A DNA stretch of 11,986 bases from Anaerolineales bacterium (GTDB taxonomy: Bacteria > Chloroflexota > Anaerolineae > 4572-78 > J111): NCBI GenBank assembly GCA_020634935.1, contig JACKAT010000089.1, forward strand, positions 1 through 11,986, read 5' to 3'. Shown piece after piece: positions 1-6,898 of this stretch (the first letter of the stretch is position 1; the number at the start of each line of letters is the position of its first letter). The position numbers and the translations under genes were made by a program. The notes under the pieces are model-generated. The model saw only the letters and a program-made list of their open reading frames with translations. It had not been told where the DNA came from and ran no database searches.

Positions 1-2
1 AC

Positions 3-446
3 CCTTACCCGACCAAAGCCATCCACCCGCCCATTTACCCTAGCCAAAGCGACTGGCGCGAATATTATCGCAGTCGCAACCTCAACTTGCCCCACCAATA
101 TCATAACGGCGGGATCTGGCCGATGATCGGCGGCTTTCACGTGGCCGCGCTAGTGCGCCACAACTGGCTCGACGAGGCTGAGCGGCTGCTCGATCTGCTG
201 GCCGAGGCCAACCAACACGCTATCAACCCAGATGGCGGTTTCAATGAGTGGCTGCACGGCCAAACCGGCAACCCAATGGGCTTCGAGCAGCAAGCCTGGT
301 CAGCGGCGATGTTTCTGTACGCCGAAAATGCGCTTCGTACAGGTCAACTGCCCCTTTTTGACGATCTATTAGCGGCTAAACCTCGCTCTGCGGTCAATGC
401 GGAGATCAACGATATCATTATTCGCCCCGGCGGGGGGCCGGTATAA
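3..446 (+). CDS. Glycoside hydrolase, GH100/GH133-like (neutral invertase or amylo-1,6-glucosidase family), C-terminal part
   Basis: The reading frame is open from base 3 and is cut by the window edge, so only the last ~147 codons are present. Visible motifs are YHNGGIWPMIGGFHVAALV and, ~50 residues later, GGFNEWLHGQTG followed by QQAWSAAMFLYAENAL. In GH100 alkaline/neutral invertases the equivalent block is YHNGG.WP ... EYYDGK.G ... QTWS.AGYL, where the Glu is a catalytic residue; I infer that the Glu of NEWLHG plays this role here. These are (alpha/alpha)6-barrel enzymes of the cytoplasm. Substrate (sucrose versus an alpha-1,6-linked glucan) cannot be decided from this fragment. The gene stops with TAA at 444-446 and faces ndh across a shared terminator. 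An internal TTG at 87 is only an apparent start; coding potential continues upstream of it. Confidence 0.75.
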   Translation, partial: PYPTKAIHPPIYPSQSDWREYYRSRNLNLPHQYHNGGIWPMIGGFHVAALVRHNWLDEAERLLDLLAEANQHAINPDGGFNEWLHGQTGNPMGFEQQAWSAAMFLYAENALRTGQLPLFDDLLAAKPRSAVNAEINDIIIRPGGGPV

Positions 447-532
447 AAGTAAGTCAAATAAAAACAAAAGGCTAAGAAGAAAAAAGCGAAAAATGGCCAA
501 AGCCTCGAAGAAGAAAAATCGCCGTTGATAAA

Positions 533-568
533 AAAAGCCCCGGATGGATATATGAATCCGGGGCTTTT
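533..568. terminator. Bidirectional intrinsic terminator between convergent genes
   Basis: Perfect 13-bp inverted repeat: AAAAGCCCCGGAT at 533-545 pairs with 556-568 around a 10-nt loop. Read leftward it begins 6 nt past the ndh stop and ends in six U residues (536-531), a textbook Rho-independent terminator. Read rightward the stem ends in UUUU, so it can also stop transcription of the sugar hydrolase gene. Confidence 0.9.
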
Positions 569-574
569 AGTAGA

Positions 575-1918
575 CTATCTAACGGGCACCGACTGCGGTT
601 CCGCCGTATCTTCTTTAATCGGCTCGTGGCCCACTAGGGGAAAAGGGTCCTCCCCGGTGATCAGCCGGGCGCCTCGCTTTCGGGTGAAGTAGTTGATGGC
701 CCACTGGAACATCACCATCAACTTGTTATCGAACTCGACCAGATACCAGATGTGGATGAAAACCCAGGCCAGCCAGGCCGGAAAACCGGAGATCTTTAAG
801 CCCCCCGACTCAGCCACAGCGGCGTTGCGCCCAATAACGGCCATATTGCCTTTGTTGAAATATTCGAACGGCGGCGATGGTTGGCCACGCAGCCGCCGTT
901 TGATCGTCTCAGCCACATAGCTGCCCTCTTGCATGGCCACCGGAGCCACCCCCGGCAGCGACTTGTCACCTTGATGCACAAAGTTCGCCAGGTCACCGAT
1001 GACAAAAATATCAGGATAGCCCGCCACCGTCAAATCCGGTTCGACCATCACCCGGCCGGCGCGATCCAACTCAACACCTGTTTTTTCGCCCAAAATATGG
1101 CCCATTGACGACGCCTGCATGCCGGCTGCCCATAACACCGTACGAGTTTTGATAGTCTCGGTCTCGTCTCCGCTGCGAATAGTGACCTGATCGTCCTGAA
1201 TATCAGAGACCATCGTCTTGGTGCGCACCGTCACCCCCAACTTCTCCAGCGATTGCTGCGCCTTGGCTGACAGTTCCGCCGGGTAAGGCGGCAGCACCCG
1301 ATCGACGCCCTCCAACAGCAAAATCTCAACTTCAACCGGATCGATACTGCGAAAATCCCCTTTCAGGGTGGTGTGGGATAACTCGGCCAGCGCCCCGGCT
1401 AACTCTACCCCGGTCGGGCCGCCCCCAACGACCACAAACCGCATCCAAGCCCGACGGCGCTCAGGATCACTTTCACGCTCGGCCGCTTCAAAAGCCAGCA
1501 GGATACGCCGCCGCATTTCAAGCGCATCTTCAATTGTCTTTAAGCCAGGAGCATACTCGGCCCACTGCTCGTTGCCAAAGTAGTGATGGCTCACGCCGGT
1601 CGCCACAACAAGTGTATCGTAATGCAGCCGGCCGTCACGTAAGACCACCTCTTTCGCTTCAGGGTCGATATCGATTACCTCGGCTTTAAGCACCGACGTA
1701 TTTTTGTGAGCGCTCAAAATCCCCCGCAGCGGCGAGGCAATATCCCCCGGCGACAGGCCGCCGGTCGCGACCTGATAAAGCAATGGTTGGAACAGGTGAA
1801 AGTTTCGCCTGTCGATAACGGTGACGTTGACGTTCTCATTTTTTAGGGCTTTGGCGGCATACAATCCACCAAAACCACCCCCAATAATAACAATGTGGTG
1901 TTTGTCGTTCTGTATCAT
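575..1918 (-). CDS. ndh: Type II NADH dehydrogenase (NDH-2), FAD-dependent NADH:quinone oxidoreductase
   Basis: 447 aa, the normal length for NDH-2. It oxidises NADH and passes electrons to membrane quinone without pumping protons, on the cytoplasmic face of the membrane. Visible motifs: FAD-binding IIGGGFGGL (residues 11-19), NAD(P)H-binding VVVGGGPTGVELAG (162-175), second FAD contact VIGD (306-309), and the quinone-site segment APVAMQEG (325-332), a variant of the AQxAxQ motif. The C-terminus (about 378-412) is rich in Trp/Phe/Leu and amphipathic, as expected for membrane attachment. Start ATG at 1916-1918 is supported by the Shine-Dalgarno AAGGGAG at 1924-1930 (5-nt spacing). It stands alone: a 370-bp gap separates it from the upstream gene and a terminator follows at once. 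A ferredoxin/thioredoxin-type reductase is less likely, given the quinone motif and C-terminal anchor. Confidence 0.92.
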   Translation of the reverse strand: MIQNDKHHIVIIGGGFGGLYAAKALKNENVNVTVIDRRNFHLFQPLLYQVATGGLSPGDIASPLRGILSAHKNTSVLKAEVIDIDPEAKEVVLRDGRLHYDTLVVATGVSHHYFGNEQWAEYAPGLKTIEDALEMRRRILLAFEAAERESDPERRRAWMRFVVVGGGPTGVELAGALAELSHTTLKGDFRSIDPVEVEILLLEGVDRVLPPYPAELSAKAQQSLEKLGVTVRTKTMVSDIQDDQVTIRSGDETETIKTRTVLWAAGMQASSMGHILGEKTGVELDRAGRVMVEPDLTVAGYPDIFVIGDLANFVHQGDKSLPGVAPVAMQEGSYVAETIKRRLRGQPSPPFEYFNKGNMAVIGRNAAVAESGGLKISGFPAWLAWVFIHIWYLVEFDNKLMVMFQWAINYFTRKRGARLITGEDPFPLVGHEPIKEDTAEPQSVPVR

Positions 1919-1975
1919 TTTTTCTCCCTTTGATGCTACTTAACTACCAACGGATGACCAGTCCGCCGATAAAAT

Positions 1976-2003
1976 GGTATAAAAAAGACGAGGTCCAGAT
2001 CAA
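1976..2003 (-). promoter_or_regulatory. Candidate sigma70-type promoter for ndh
   Basis: On the minus strand TTGATC (2003-1998) is followed after 16 bp by TATACC (1981-1976), giving a leader of about 50 nt before the ndh ribosome site. The -10 match is moderate and the region is AT-rich, so chance matches are likely. Confidence 0.3.
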
Positions 2004-2163
2004 TTCAATTTACTAGATGATCAAACCGTCAACCGCTATCTAACGATAATCGTTCAATCGATCTTCCCAATATTTACTGATCGCTTCGTCTCTTAAAAAA
2101 CTCAGTACTCTTTCATTTGCCTTCTATTAAAAATCATCCTTTTATTATGAGCCTCGCTTATAG

Positions 2164-2179
2164 CGTGAAAAATTTCACG
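2164..2179. promoter_or_regulatory. CRP/FNR-family-like operator, site 1
   Basis: Perfect palindrome CGTGAAAAATTTCACG. Its core GTGA-N6-TCAC equals the core of the CRP consensus TGTGA-N6-TCACA. It lies in non-coding AT-rich DNA. The regulator is not identified. Confidence 0.45.
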
Positions 2180-2222
2180 ATTAATTGACAAAAAAAACAA
2201 CTCGCTAATTTCTTCTATATAT

Positions 2223-2238
2223 TGTGCAATATTTCACA
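2223..2238. promoter_or_regulatory. CRP/FNR-family-like operator, site 2
   Basis: TGTGCAATATTTCACA differs at one arm base (C for A) from the CRP consensus TGTGA-N6-TCACA, and the symmetry extends one more base on each side (TT...AA). Its centre is 59 bp from site 1. Two matches of this quality in 75 bp of intergenic DNA argue for a real binding region. Confidence 0.45.
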
Positions 2239-2256
2239 AATAGAATATCTAATGAA

Positions 2257-2295
2257 GATTAAAATAACATTAAAATCCTTTATGTTATTTTAATC
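2257..2295. repeat. Perfect 14-bp AT-rich inverted repeat overlapping a stop codon
   Basis: GATTAAAATAACAT (2257-2270) and its exact reverse complement (2282-2295) flank an 11-nt loop. The right arm covers the TAA stop (2290-2292) of the OleC-like gene. Only 2 G/C pairs per arm and no U-run follow on the minus strand, so it is a weak terminator candidate. It could instead protect the mRNA 3' end. Confidence 0.6.
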
Positions 2296-3864
2296 CCTAA
2301 TCAATTGTCGAAGGGCCGGATAATCAATCTTAGCATTATGCCGCTTATCAACCGGTAGTTTTTTGGCTATACGAATGTTATCGATACTTGCCCATTCCAG
2401 ACTCTGCTTCAGTTCGACCATTCGAGTCACGCCGACAGGGCAGTTGACCTCGATCAGCAACACCCGCTTTCCACGATGGGCAACCACAGCGCCGCGCTGT
2501 ACATCCGGCTGGCCGGAAACCGCGCATTCCACGGTAAAAGGATACAGTCGTCCGCGCTGATCGTCGATCCGTGCAGCGCAGCGACCCAACAACCATAAGC
2601 GCCCTCGCGAGTCGAGATATCCGGCGTCCCCCGTACGATGCCAGATCGTACCATCGACTTTGAATTTGGTTTCCGCGTCGCCTTGACCGTGTAGATAACC
2701 GGTCAAGACGTGATCGCCGCTGACAACAATCTCGCCGATCTCATCTGTAGCGCAGCCGGCAGTCGTAAACTCGTCGCCGCTGTAGGGGCCAAGTGGCTCA
2801 CCCCAACGATCCGGTAGAATTTTAAATCGAATTGCCTCGACCGGTTGCCCGGCCAACAAACCACGACCAGATTGCATCGCTTGTTTGTCTTCAGTAGAAA
2901 TGTCGGCGGTGCTGATTTTAGCCATCGGTTCGGCCTCCGTTGAGCCGTAGACGGCCACGACTTCGGCATTGGGGGCTAACTGCCGCAGTCGGTCGAGTAG
3001 GTGCGGAAAAACAGGCGCGCCGCCGGTAAAAATTTTTTTCAAACCCGGCAGCCGTATGCTCTTCGACAAGCCGTAATCCGCCAATCGCGCTAACAGGGCC
3101 GGCGAAGCAACCGTGCTATCGACTCGCTCTGCCTGAATTTGAGTGATGACCGGAGCGGGATCGATGCGGCCAGGATAGCGCAGATCAGCTTGGGGAATGA
3201 GGCTGGTCACGCCGGAAGCCAGATTGGCCAACGTGACGATGGGCATCGTGCTCAAATCGACCTGCCCGGCAGTGAGATGCAGACTGTCGGACAGGACTTG
3301 ATGCTGGGCCAGCAGAAAGCCGTGAGTGCGCAGGGCGGCTTTGGGCTGGCCGGTGCTGCCACTGGTAAACGTCAGCAGGGCGGGAGTATCGTCACAGCCG
3401 GCAAAAATATCGGGATGGGCCGGTAGTTGACTAGCCCGCTCCCAAGACGTTGCGCCCGGAACAAGGCGGCCGACAACAAATTTTTGAGGAATTCGCCGAA
3501 GCGCCGGCGAAACCAATCGCAGCAGATGGGCCTTGCTACCGGCAATAAAAGCTTGGGGCGGATGCAAGGCACAGCACGCTTCGATATGATCCCTGCCCTG
3601 ACCCGGATCTAAAAACATCGCCACCAGGCCCAGCCGGAAAATAGCGCCTAACGCGATGTACAATTCGGCGGACATCGGCTGGAAGACCAGTACCACGTCG
3701 CCGGACCGGAGACCGATTTGATGGAGTAATCCGGCAATTTGAGCCGACTGATGGTCCAGTTCAGCGAAAGTGGTTACTCGACGGCGGCGACGGTAGGTGT
3801 CGATGATGGCGGGTTGGGTGGAGTGTTTGTTAGTTTGAGATTGAAGAAGATGAATTAGGTTCAC
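2290..3864 (-). CDS. OleC-like acyl-AMP-forming enzyme (AMP-dependent synthetase/ligase, ANL superfamily)
   Basis: 524 aa, complete. Activates a carboxylate with ATP as an acyl-adenylate. ANL motifs in order: TFTSGSTGQPK (165-175, P-loop A3), YGSTEAEPM (306-314, A5), HRTGDAGYLD (409-418, A7), LLGR (425-428, hinge A8), and the A10 lysine K512 in NAKIDY. The RTHGF after A3, the VDLSTMP segment and the STEAEPMAKIS continuation resemble OleC beta-lactone synthetases and related ligases more than acetyl-CoA synthetase; there is no fused carrier domain. The start is GTG (3862-3864) without a clear ribosome site, 47 bp after the GNAT gene. It is the last gene of the operon. It could equally be a fatty-acyl-CoA or fatty-acyl-AMP ligase; the substrate cannot be read from sequence. 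Confidence 0.85.
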   Translation of the reverse strand: MNLIHLLQSQTNKHSTQPAIIDTYRRRRRVTTFAELDHQSAQIAGLLHQIGLRSGDVVLVFQPMSAELYIALGAIFRLGLVAMFLDPGQGRDHIEACCALHPPQAFIAGSKAHLLRLVSPALRRIPQKFVVGRLVPGATSWERASQLPAHPDIFAGCDDTPALLTFTSGSTGQPKAALRTHGFLLAQHQVLSDSLHLTAGQVDLSTMPIVTLANLASGVTSLIPQADLRYPGRIDPAPVITQIQAERVDSTVASPALLARLADYGLSKSIRLPGLKKIFTGGAPVFPHLLDRLRQLAPNAEVVAVYGSTEAEPMAKISTADISTEDKQAMQSGRGLLAGQPVEAIRFKILPDRWGEPLGPYSGDEFTTAGCATDEIGEIVVSGDHVLTGYLHGQGDAETKFKVDGTIWHRTGDAGYLDSRGRLWLLGRCAARIDDQRGRLYPFTVECAVSGQPDVQRGAVVAHRGKRVLLIEVNCPVGVTRMVELKQSLEWASIDNIRIAKKLPVDKRHNAKIDYPALRQLIRD

Positions 3865-3880
3865 GGATTAAATTTTCTCT

Positions 3881-3900
3881 AAAAACCCTTTAAGGGGTTT
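3881..3900 (-). terminator. Weak attenuator-like hairpin between the GNAT and adenylating genes
   Basis: On the minus strand AAACCC-CTTAAA-GGGTTT is followed by two further U, giving a U5 tail. The six-pair stem sits 12 nt past the GNAT stop and could lower read-through into the last operon gene. The stem is short and half A-U, so the call is weak. Confidence 0.3.
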
Positions 3901-3911
3901 ACATCCAATTT

Positions 3912-4931
3912 CTACAAAATTTTCCCAAACAAGGCATACCGCCGGATAACGCTTGAATGATAGCGACGACTAATGTTACGTGAGTCATTCGACTCATGCA
4001 TAAGCGCATGAATAGCGCGACTGTAGCCCAGGCTATACGCAATCTCCTGGCAGCGAGCCACCAGCAGGCTACCAAGGCCACCTATCTGGTGGTTGGGACA
4101 AACAGCTACGGTTTTGATGATCACCGTGTCGATCGGTTGGCCGCGTCGGGCTTGCTCTAAATCAGGCAGGGCAAAAATGAAACCGATCGGTTGGCCGGCT
4201 TGCTCGGCGATTAAGATCAACTCTGGCTGAAGGTAGGGTTGGAGAGGACGATACATCGCCACAAACTCGGCTTCTTCAATGGGCGTGTAGAGAAAGTTGT
4301 GAGAGAAGGCTTCCGTCGAAATGCTGTAAATCCGGTGCAGATCGGCGTCGAGGTCATCGAGGTTGAGCGCTCGAATGGTGACGCCTCGATTGGCGGCGCG
4401 ACGAGCCACACGATCCAGTCGAGAATCGAGATGAGTCAGGTTGTCTGTGAGGGTTGAAATATAGTTAGACAGAGTGGTAAAACCGTTGGCCGTAAAATGG
4501 TTTGGCCAGTCGCTAGGATTGTCCGGTTCGAGAAAGAAAGGGGGAGCATCACTGCGCTCAATGACCAGCCGGTAGCGCCGCCAAGTATTACCATTCATTG
4601 GGCCGATGGCCATTGTACAATTTTGAGCGGCGAGTTGGACGCAGCTTAGCTGTAACAGTTGGGTAGCCACAACGCGATCTACAGCAGCGTAGTGACCGAT
4701 CAACCCCGGTCGGTGATCGGGATAGGTCGGGGTCTGTCGCCACCACAGCGAACAACGGGCTACGACAGTTTGCCGGGAGTCGAGCAGAAGCCAGTGGGCA
4801 TCAGCCTGGTGAGCGGCTGTGGTATGCGGGTCAAGGTGAGGCAGATTGGGCGGGGTGCAGAACGCCAGCCATTGGTCATCAGTCTGCACGGGTATGGGCT
4901 GAAGGGTCATCACAACGGCAGAATCATTCAT
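3912..4931 (-). CDS. GNAT-fold N-acyltransferase-like protein
   Basis: 339 aa, complete. GNAT motif A is visible near the C-terminus: VAVCPNHQIGGLGSLLV (276-291), the acyl-CoA pyrophosphate loop, followed by a C-terminal NDSRNISRRY ... IRRYALFGKIL block. The N-terminal half contains GPMNGNTWRRYRLV (110-123) and FFLEPDNP (132-139), a segment typical of long GNAT-like proteins whose first half looks like a degenerate second domain. The acceptor is unknown. The ATG (4929-4931) overlaps the TGA stop of the lipid kinase gene (4928-4930) as ATGA, with GGAG eight nt upstream, so the two are translationally coupled. In this operon it could transfer the acyl group activated by the OleC-like enzyme; that is inference. 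Confidence 0.8.
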   Translation of the reverse strand: MNDSAVVMTLQPIPVQTDDQWLAFCTPPNLPHLDPHTTAAHQADAHWLLLDSRQTVVARCSLWWRQTPTYPDHRPGLIGHYAAVDRVVATQLLQLSCVQLAAQNCTMAIGPMNGNTWRRYRLVIERSDAPPFFLEPDNPSDWPNHFTANGFTTLSNYISTLTDNLTHLDSRLDRVARRAANRGVTIRALNLDDLDADLHRIYSISTEAFSHNFLYTPIEEAEFVAMYRPLQPYLQPELILIAEQAGQPIGFIFALPDLEQARRGQPIDTVIIKTVAVCPNHQIGGLGSLLVARCQEIAYSLGYSRAIHALMHESNDSRNISRRYHSSVIRRYALFGKIL

Positions 4932-5695
4932 CGTTGTGACTCCACGGTAAAGGTGATATTGATCAAAACCTGAATTGTAAAAATAGCCAGGGGGACGGTG
5001 AGGACAAGCTGCCCCACCAACTCGCCAATTGACATCCCCATAGCGCCATCGAGTAGCAAAAAGCCAAAGATCGGAATAAAAAAATTATCCAGACCACGCC
5101 AAGCGACGGCTTCAACCATCATTAATAGTAAGCTCAAAAGTAACGCGATGAGTAGAGTTTCGACCGATTGAAGGGGGCTAAACAGCAGCAGCGGCGCCTG
5201 GATACAGAAAAAAGCGGTAACTAAAAACGCTAGCGATCCTTCCAGCGTCTTGTCGCCATCGAAGGTGGTATAATGCCGGCGCCCATAACGAATGCCGACC
5301 AACGCTGCGGCCGCGTCGGCCAGAGCCAGGAGCAGAATAGGGATTGAAAAGCGGAGCGGATCATCGCCGGTTAGAAAAAATAGAGTAGCTACTCCACCGA
5401 CAAAGTAAATTTCCCCAATGACTGCCGTCGCCCCACTGCACAGCACAGCGCCCCAATTGCCTCTGAAGCGAGCCGTACGCAGCGCCAGCAGCGCCAGGCC
5501 GTAATCACAACCAGTAGCAGCAGCCAGGTGGCATCGAACAGCCAGGGAACCGGCAGTATGGCCAATCCATGCCAATATGCAGCAGTTTGCGCACCACTTC
5601 AGGATGCGACGAGAACGTGCGTTTGTACCAGCTTAGCGTTACGAGCAAGCCGGTCAGAATAATAAGAATAAAGCGATTCCGAGCCAGTTGAACAT
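4928..5695 (-). pseudogene. SEC59/DGK1/VTE5-type CTP-dependent lipid kinase (dolichol/phytol kinase family), reading frame disrupted
   Basis: A polytopic membrane protein of ~256 aa is recovered when three frame breaks are mended. The family signature LALADAAAALVGIRYGRR ... DKTLEGSLAFLV lies in the intact frame (4928 to ~5412). Upstream, two other frames carry the rest: ATG at 5693-5695 (MFNWLGIA), then LIILTGLLV ... EVVRKLLHIGM, then GLAILPVPWLFD ... VGRRQSLG, joining GEIYFVGGVA. The breaks lie at AAA 5670-5672, CC 5567-5568 and CCCC 5413-5416 (plus strand); one extra base in each run restores the family sequence. The apparent ATG at 5573-5575 is therefore out of frame and not the true start. 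Family members phosphorylate isoprenoid alcohols or diacylglycerol using CTP. It begins 35 nt after the DUF3419 gene and overlaps the GNAT gene by 4 nt. Broken either by sequence error or by recent mutation. Confidence 0.75.
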
Positions 5696-5730
5696 TTTGA
5701 TATGGGACGAAGAATGTGATTTTCTACGTT

Positions 5731-6887
5731 CTACGAGACCACTTCCTCCACAATGAATTTACTATAAAGAAGGCCTTATCAGCCCGGTGCAGGCGATCAG
5801 CCAAATCAGAGAGCAGGCGGAGTTGGTGGGCCATCTGCTCGGGCCGGAGCGCGGGGCGAGCAGATTCAGTAGAGCCAGACGACTGCCGGGTCGAGCGATC
5901 CGCACCAACTTGGGCAAAATGTTATGATAATTCTCCGGCGACATGTATTCAAAAATATTGCTCAGATTGAAACCGTCGATAGGGTTGGGTAAGTCGTACG
6001 AGTCGAAAACTTTCAAGCGACTGGCAGCGCCACTCAGGCCGATTGAGGTTGGCCCGGATAAGGTCAAAATTTTCGGGCCGTAGAGCATACGGCAGCGCGG
6101 TAGTGTCTTAAGCCGGTTAAAATCCACTGCCTGTAGGGATTTTCGGCGGGGTTGAGGCTGGTGGCGGCGTAGCGCGTACGCTCTAAAATACGGACGGCGA
6201 CATTGCCTTCGGCGTAATCAAAAAAGCGGGGATCGCGCCCCAACCGGCCCATGACCGCGCGCGAGAAAAACAATCGAAACAGCAATTGCCAACGCCAGGT
6301 GTTCCAGCGTCGATCGTAAAATATCCGGCGCAGATCCGGCGATTTGTCTTCGAACAACTGTTCGATATATTCTGTGCTATGGACCAAGGGAAGAAGGCGT
6401 CGGCGAAAAAGCGCAAAATAACGCTCGAACTTACCGGCATCCCCGATTCCCTCCATTATTTGGGTTTGATGATTATCCCAAAATTCACGCGCGGACAGCG
6501 AGAGATGCCTGGCACACCGCCGGTAAAGTGCAATTCGGCGCTGGCTGGGGATCGAGCCGATGAGTTCCAGGAGTTCTGTGTGACTTAATTCGCGATAGGC
6601 CGCCACACGAAGTTCCAGGCAAGCTAACTGGGCCGGGTTGAAATCAAGAGCAACGACGCGCCCCGGATGCTTACTCAACATCGCTAACGCGTTATCACCC
6701 GCGGACGCAATGGCCAAACAGGTATCGCCGGGCCGGATGTCCAGCGCTTCGAGCAAAATATCGGCATCCTCCAGCATTGGGCGTAACGGATAGTCGAAGT
6801 CAGTTTTGAGTCGTAATTTCGCTGTGTGTTTGAATCATCTGCTAAATAATGAATTATGAGGATGAATTGTGAAACTGTTTTCTTCAT
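5731..6887 (-). pseudogene. DUF3419/BtaA-like SAM-dependent 3-amino-3-carboxypropyl transferase, reading frame disrupted
   Basis: The DUF3419 family includes BtaA, which moves the aminocarboxypropyl group of S-adenosylmethionine to diacylglycerol to make the homoserine headgroup of betaine lipids. Recognisable pieces in order: TIRYAQCW, then EDADILLEALDIRPGDT, the SAM-binding ASAGDNALAML and VVALDFNPAQLACLE, NPYRQWILTG, ALPYALRPENFDLIRANLN, FNLSNIFEYMSPENY, ARPGSRLALLNLLAPRS, RPEQMAHQLRLLSDLADRL and FFYSKFIVEEVVS. They lie in different frames; breaks map to plus-strand CC 6771-6772, TT ~6108, AAAA 6006-6009, GG 5846-5847 and AAA 5766-5768. Mended length is ~385 aa, normal for the family. The ATG at 6885-6887 has GAGG at 6895-6898 with 7-nt spacing and lies 10 nt past the dikinase stop; the first ~30 residues are not conserved-looking, so the start is less sure. 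Few breaks are substitutions, which favours sequence error or very young decay. Confidence 0.78.
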
Positions 6888-6898
6888 AATTCATCCTC
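6851..6898. repeat. Inverted repeat at the dikinase/DUF3419 junction
   Basis: GAGGATGAATT (6858-6868) is the exact reverse complement of 6888-6898, with a 19-nt loop; GAATTATG (6851-6858) is also mirrored at 6885-6892. The right arm contains the Shine-Dalgarno and, with the neighbouring loop bases, the start codon used for the DUF3419 gene. On the mRNA a hairpin here would hide the ribosome site, so it could couple or damp translation. Confidence 0.5.

Larger units (their letters stand above)
1919..2289. promoter_or_regulatory. AT-rich intergenic regulatory region upstream of ndh
   Basis: A 371-bp gap with clearly lower GC than its neighbours. It holds no convincing gene. It contains the ndh ribosome-binding site, a candidate promoter, a short palindrome AACGAT-A-ATCGTT at 2042-2054, two CRP-like palindromes (2164-2179 and 2223-2238) and part of an inverted repeat that overlaps the end of the adenylating enzyme gene. 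The CRP-like sites lie about 250 and 310 bp from the ndh start, so they would act on a promoter well upstream of ndh or on an unseen transcript. Confidence 0.5.

Noticed and set aside
2185..2220. Plus-strand promoter starting with a perfect TTGACA at 2185-2190
   Set aside because: No acceptable -10 box at 16-18 bp spacing, and no plus-strand gene downstream.
4928..5575. ATG at 5573-5575 as the true start of the lipid kinase
   Set aside because: The first ~50 residues in that frame match nothing in the family, whereas the other frames give EVVRKLLHIGMG and VGRRQSLGEIYF. The start is better placed at 5695 with frame breaks.
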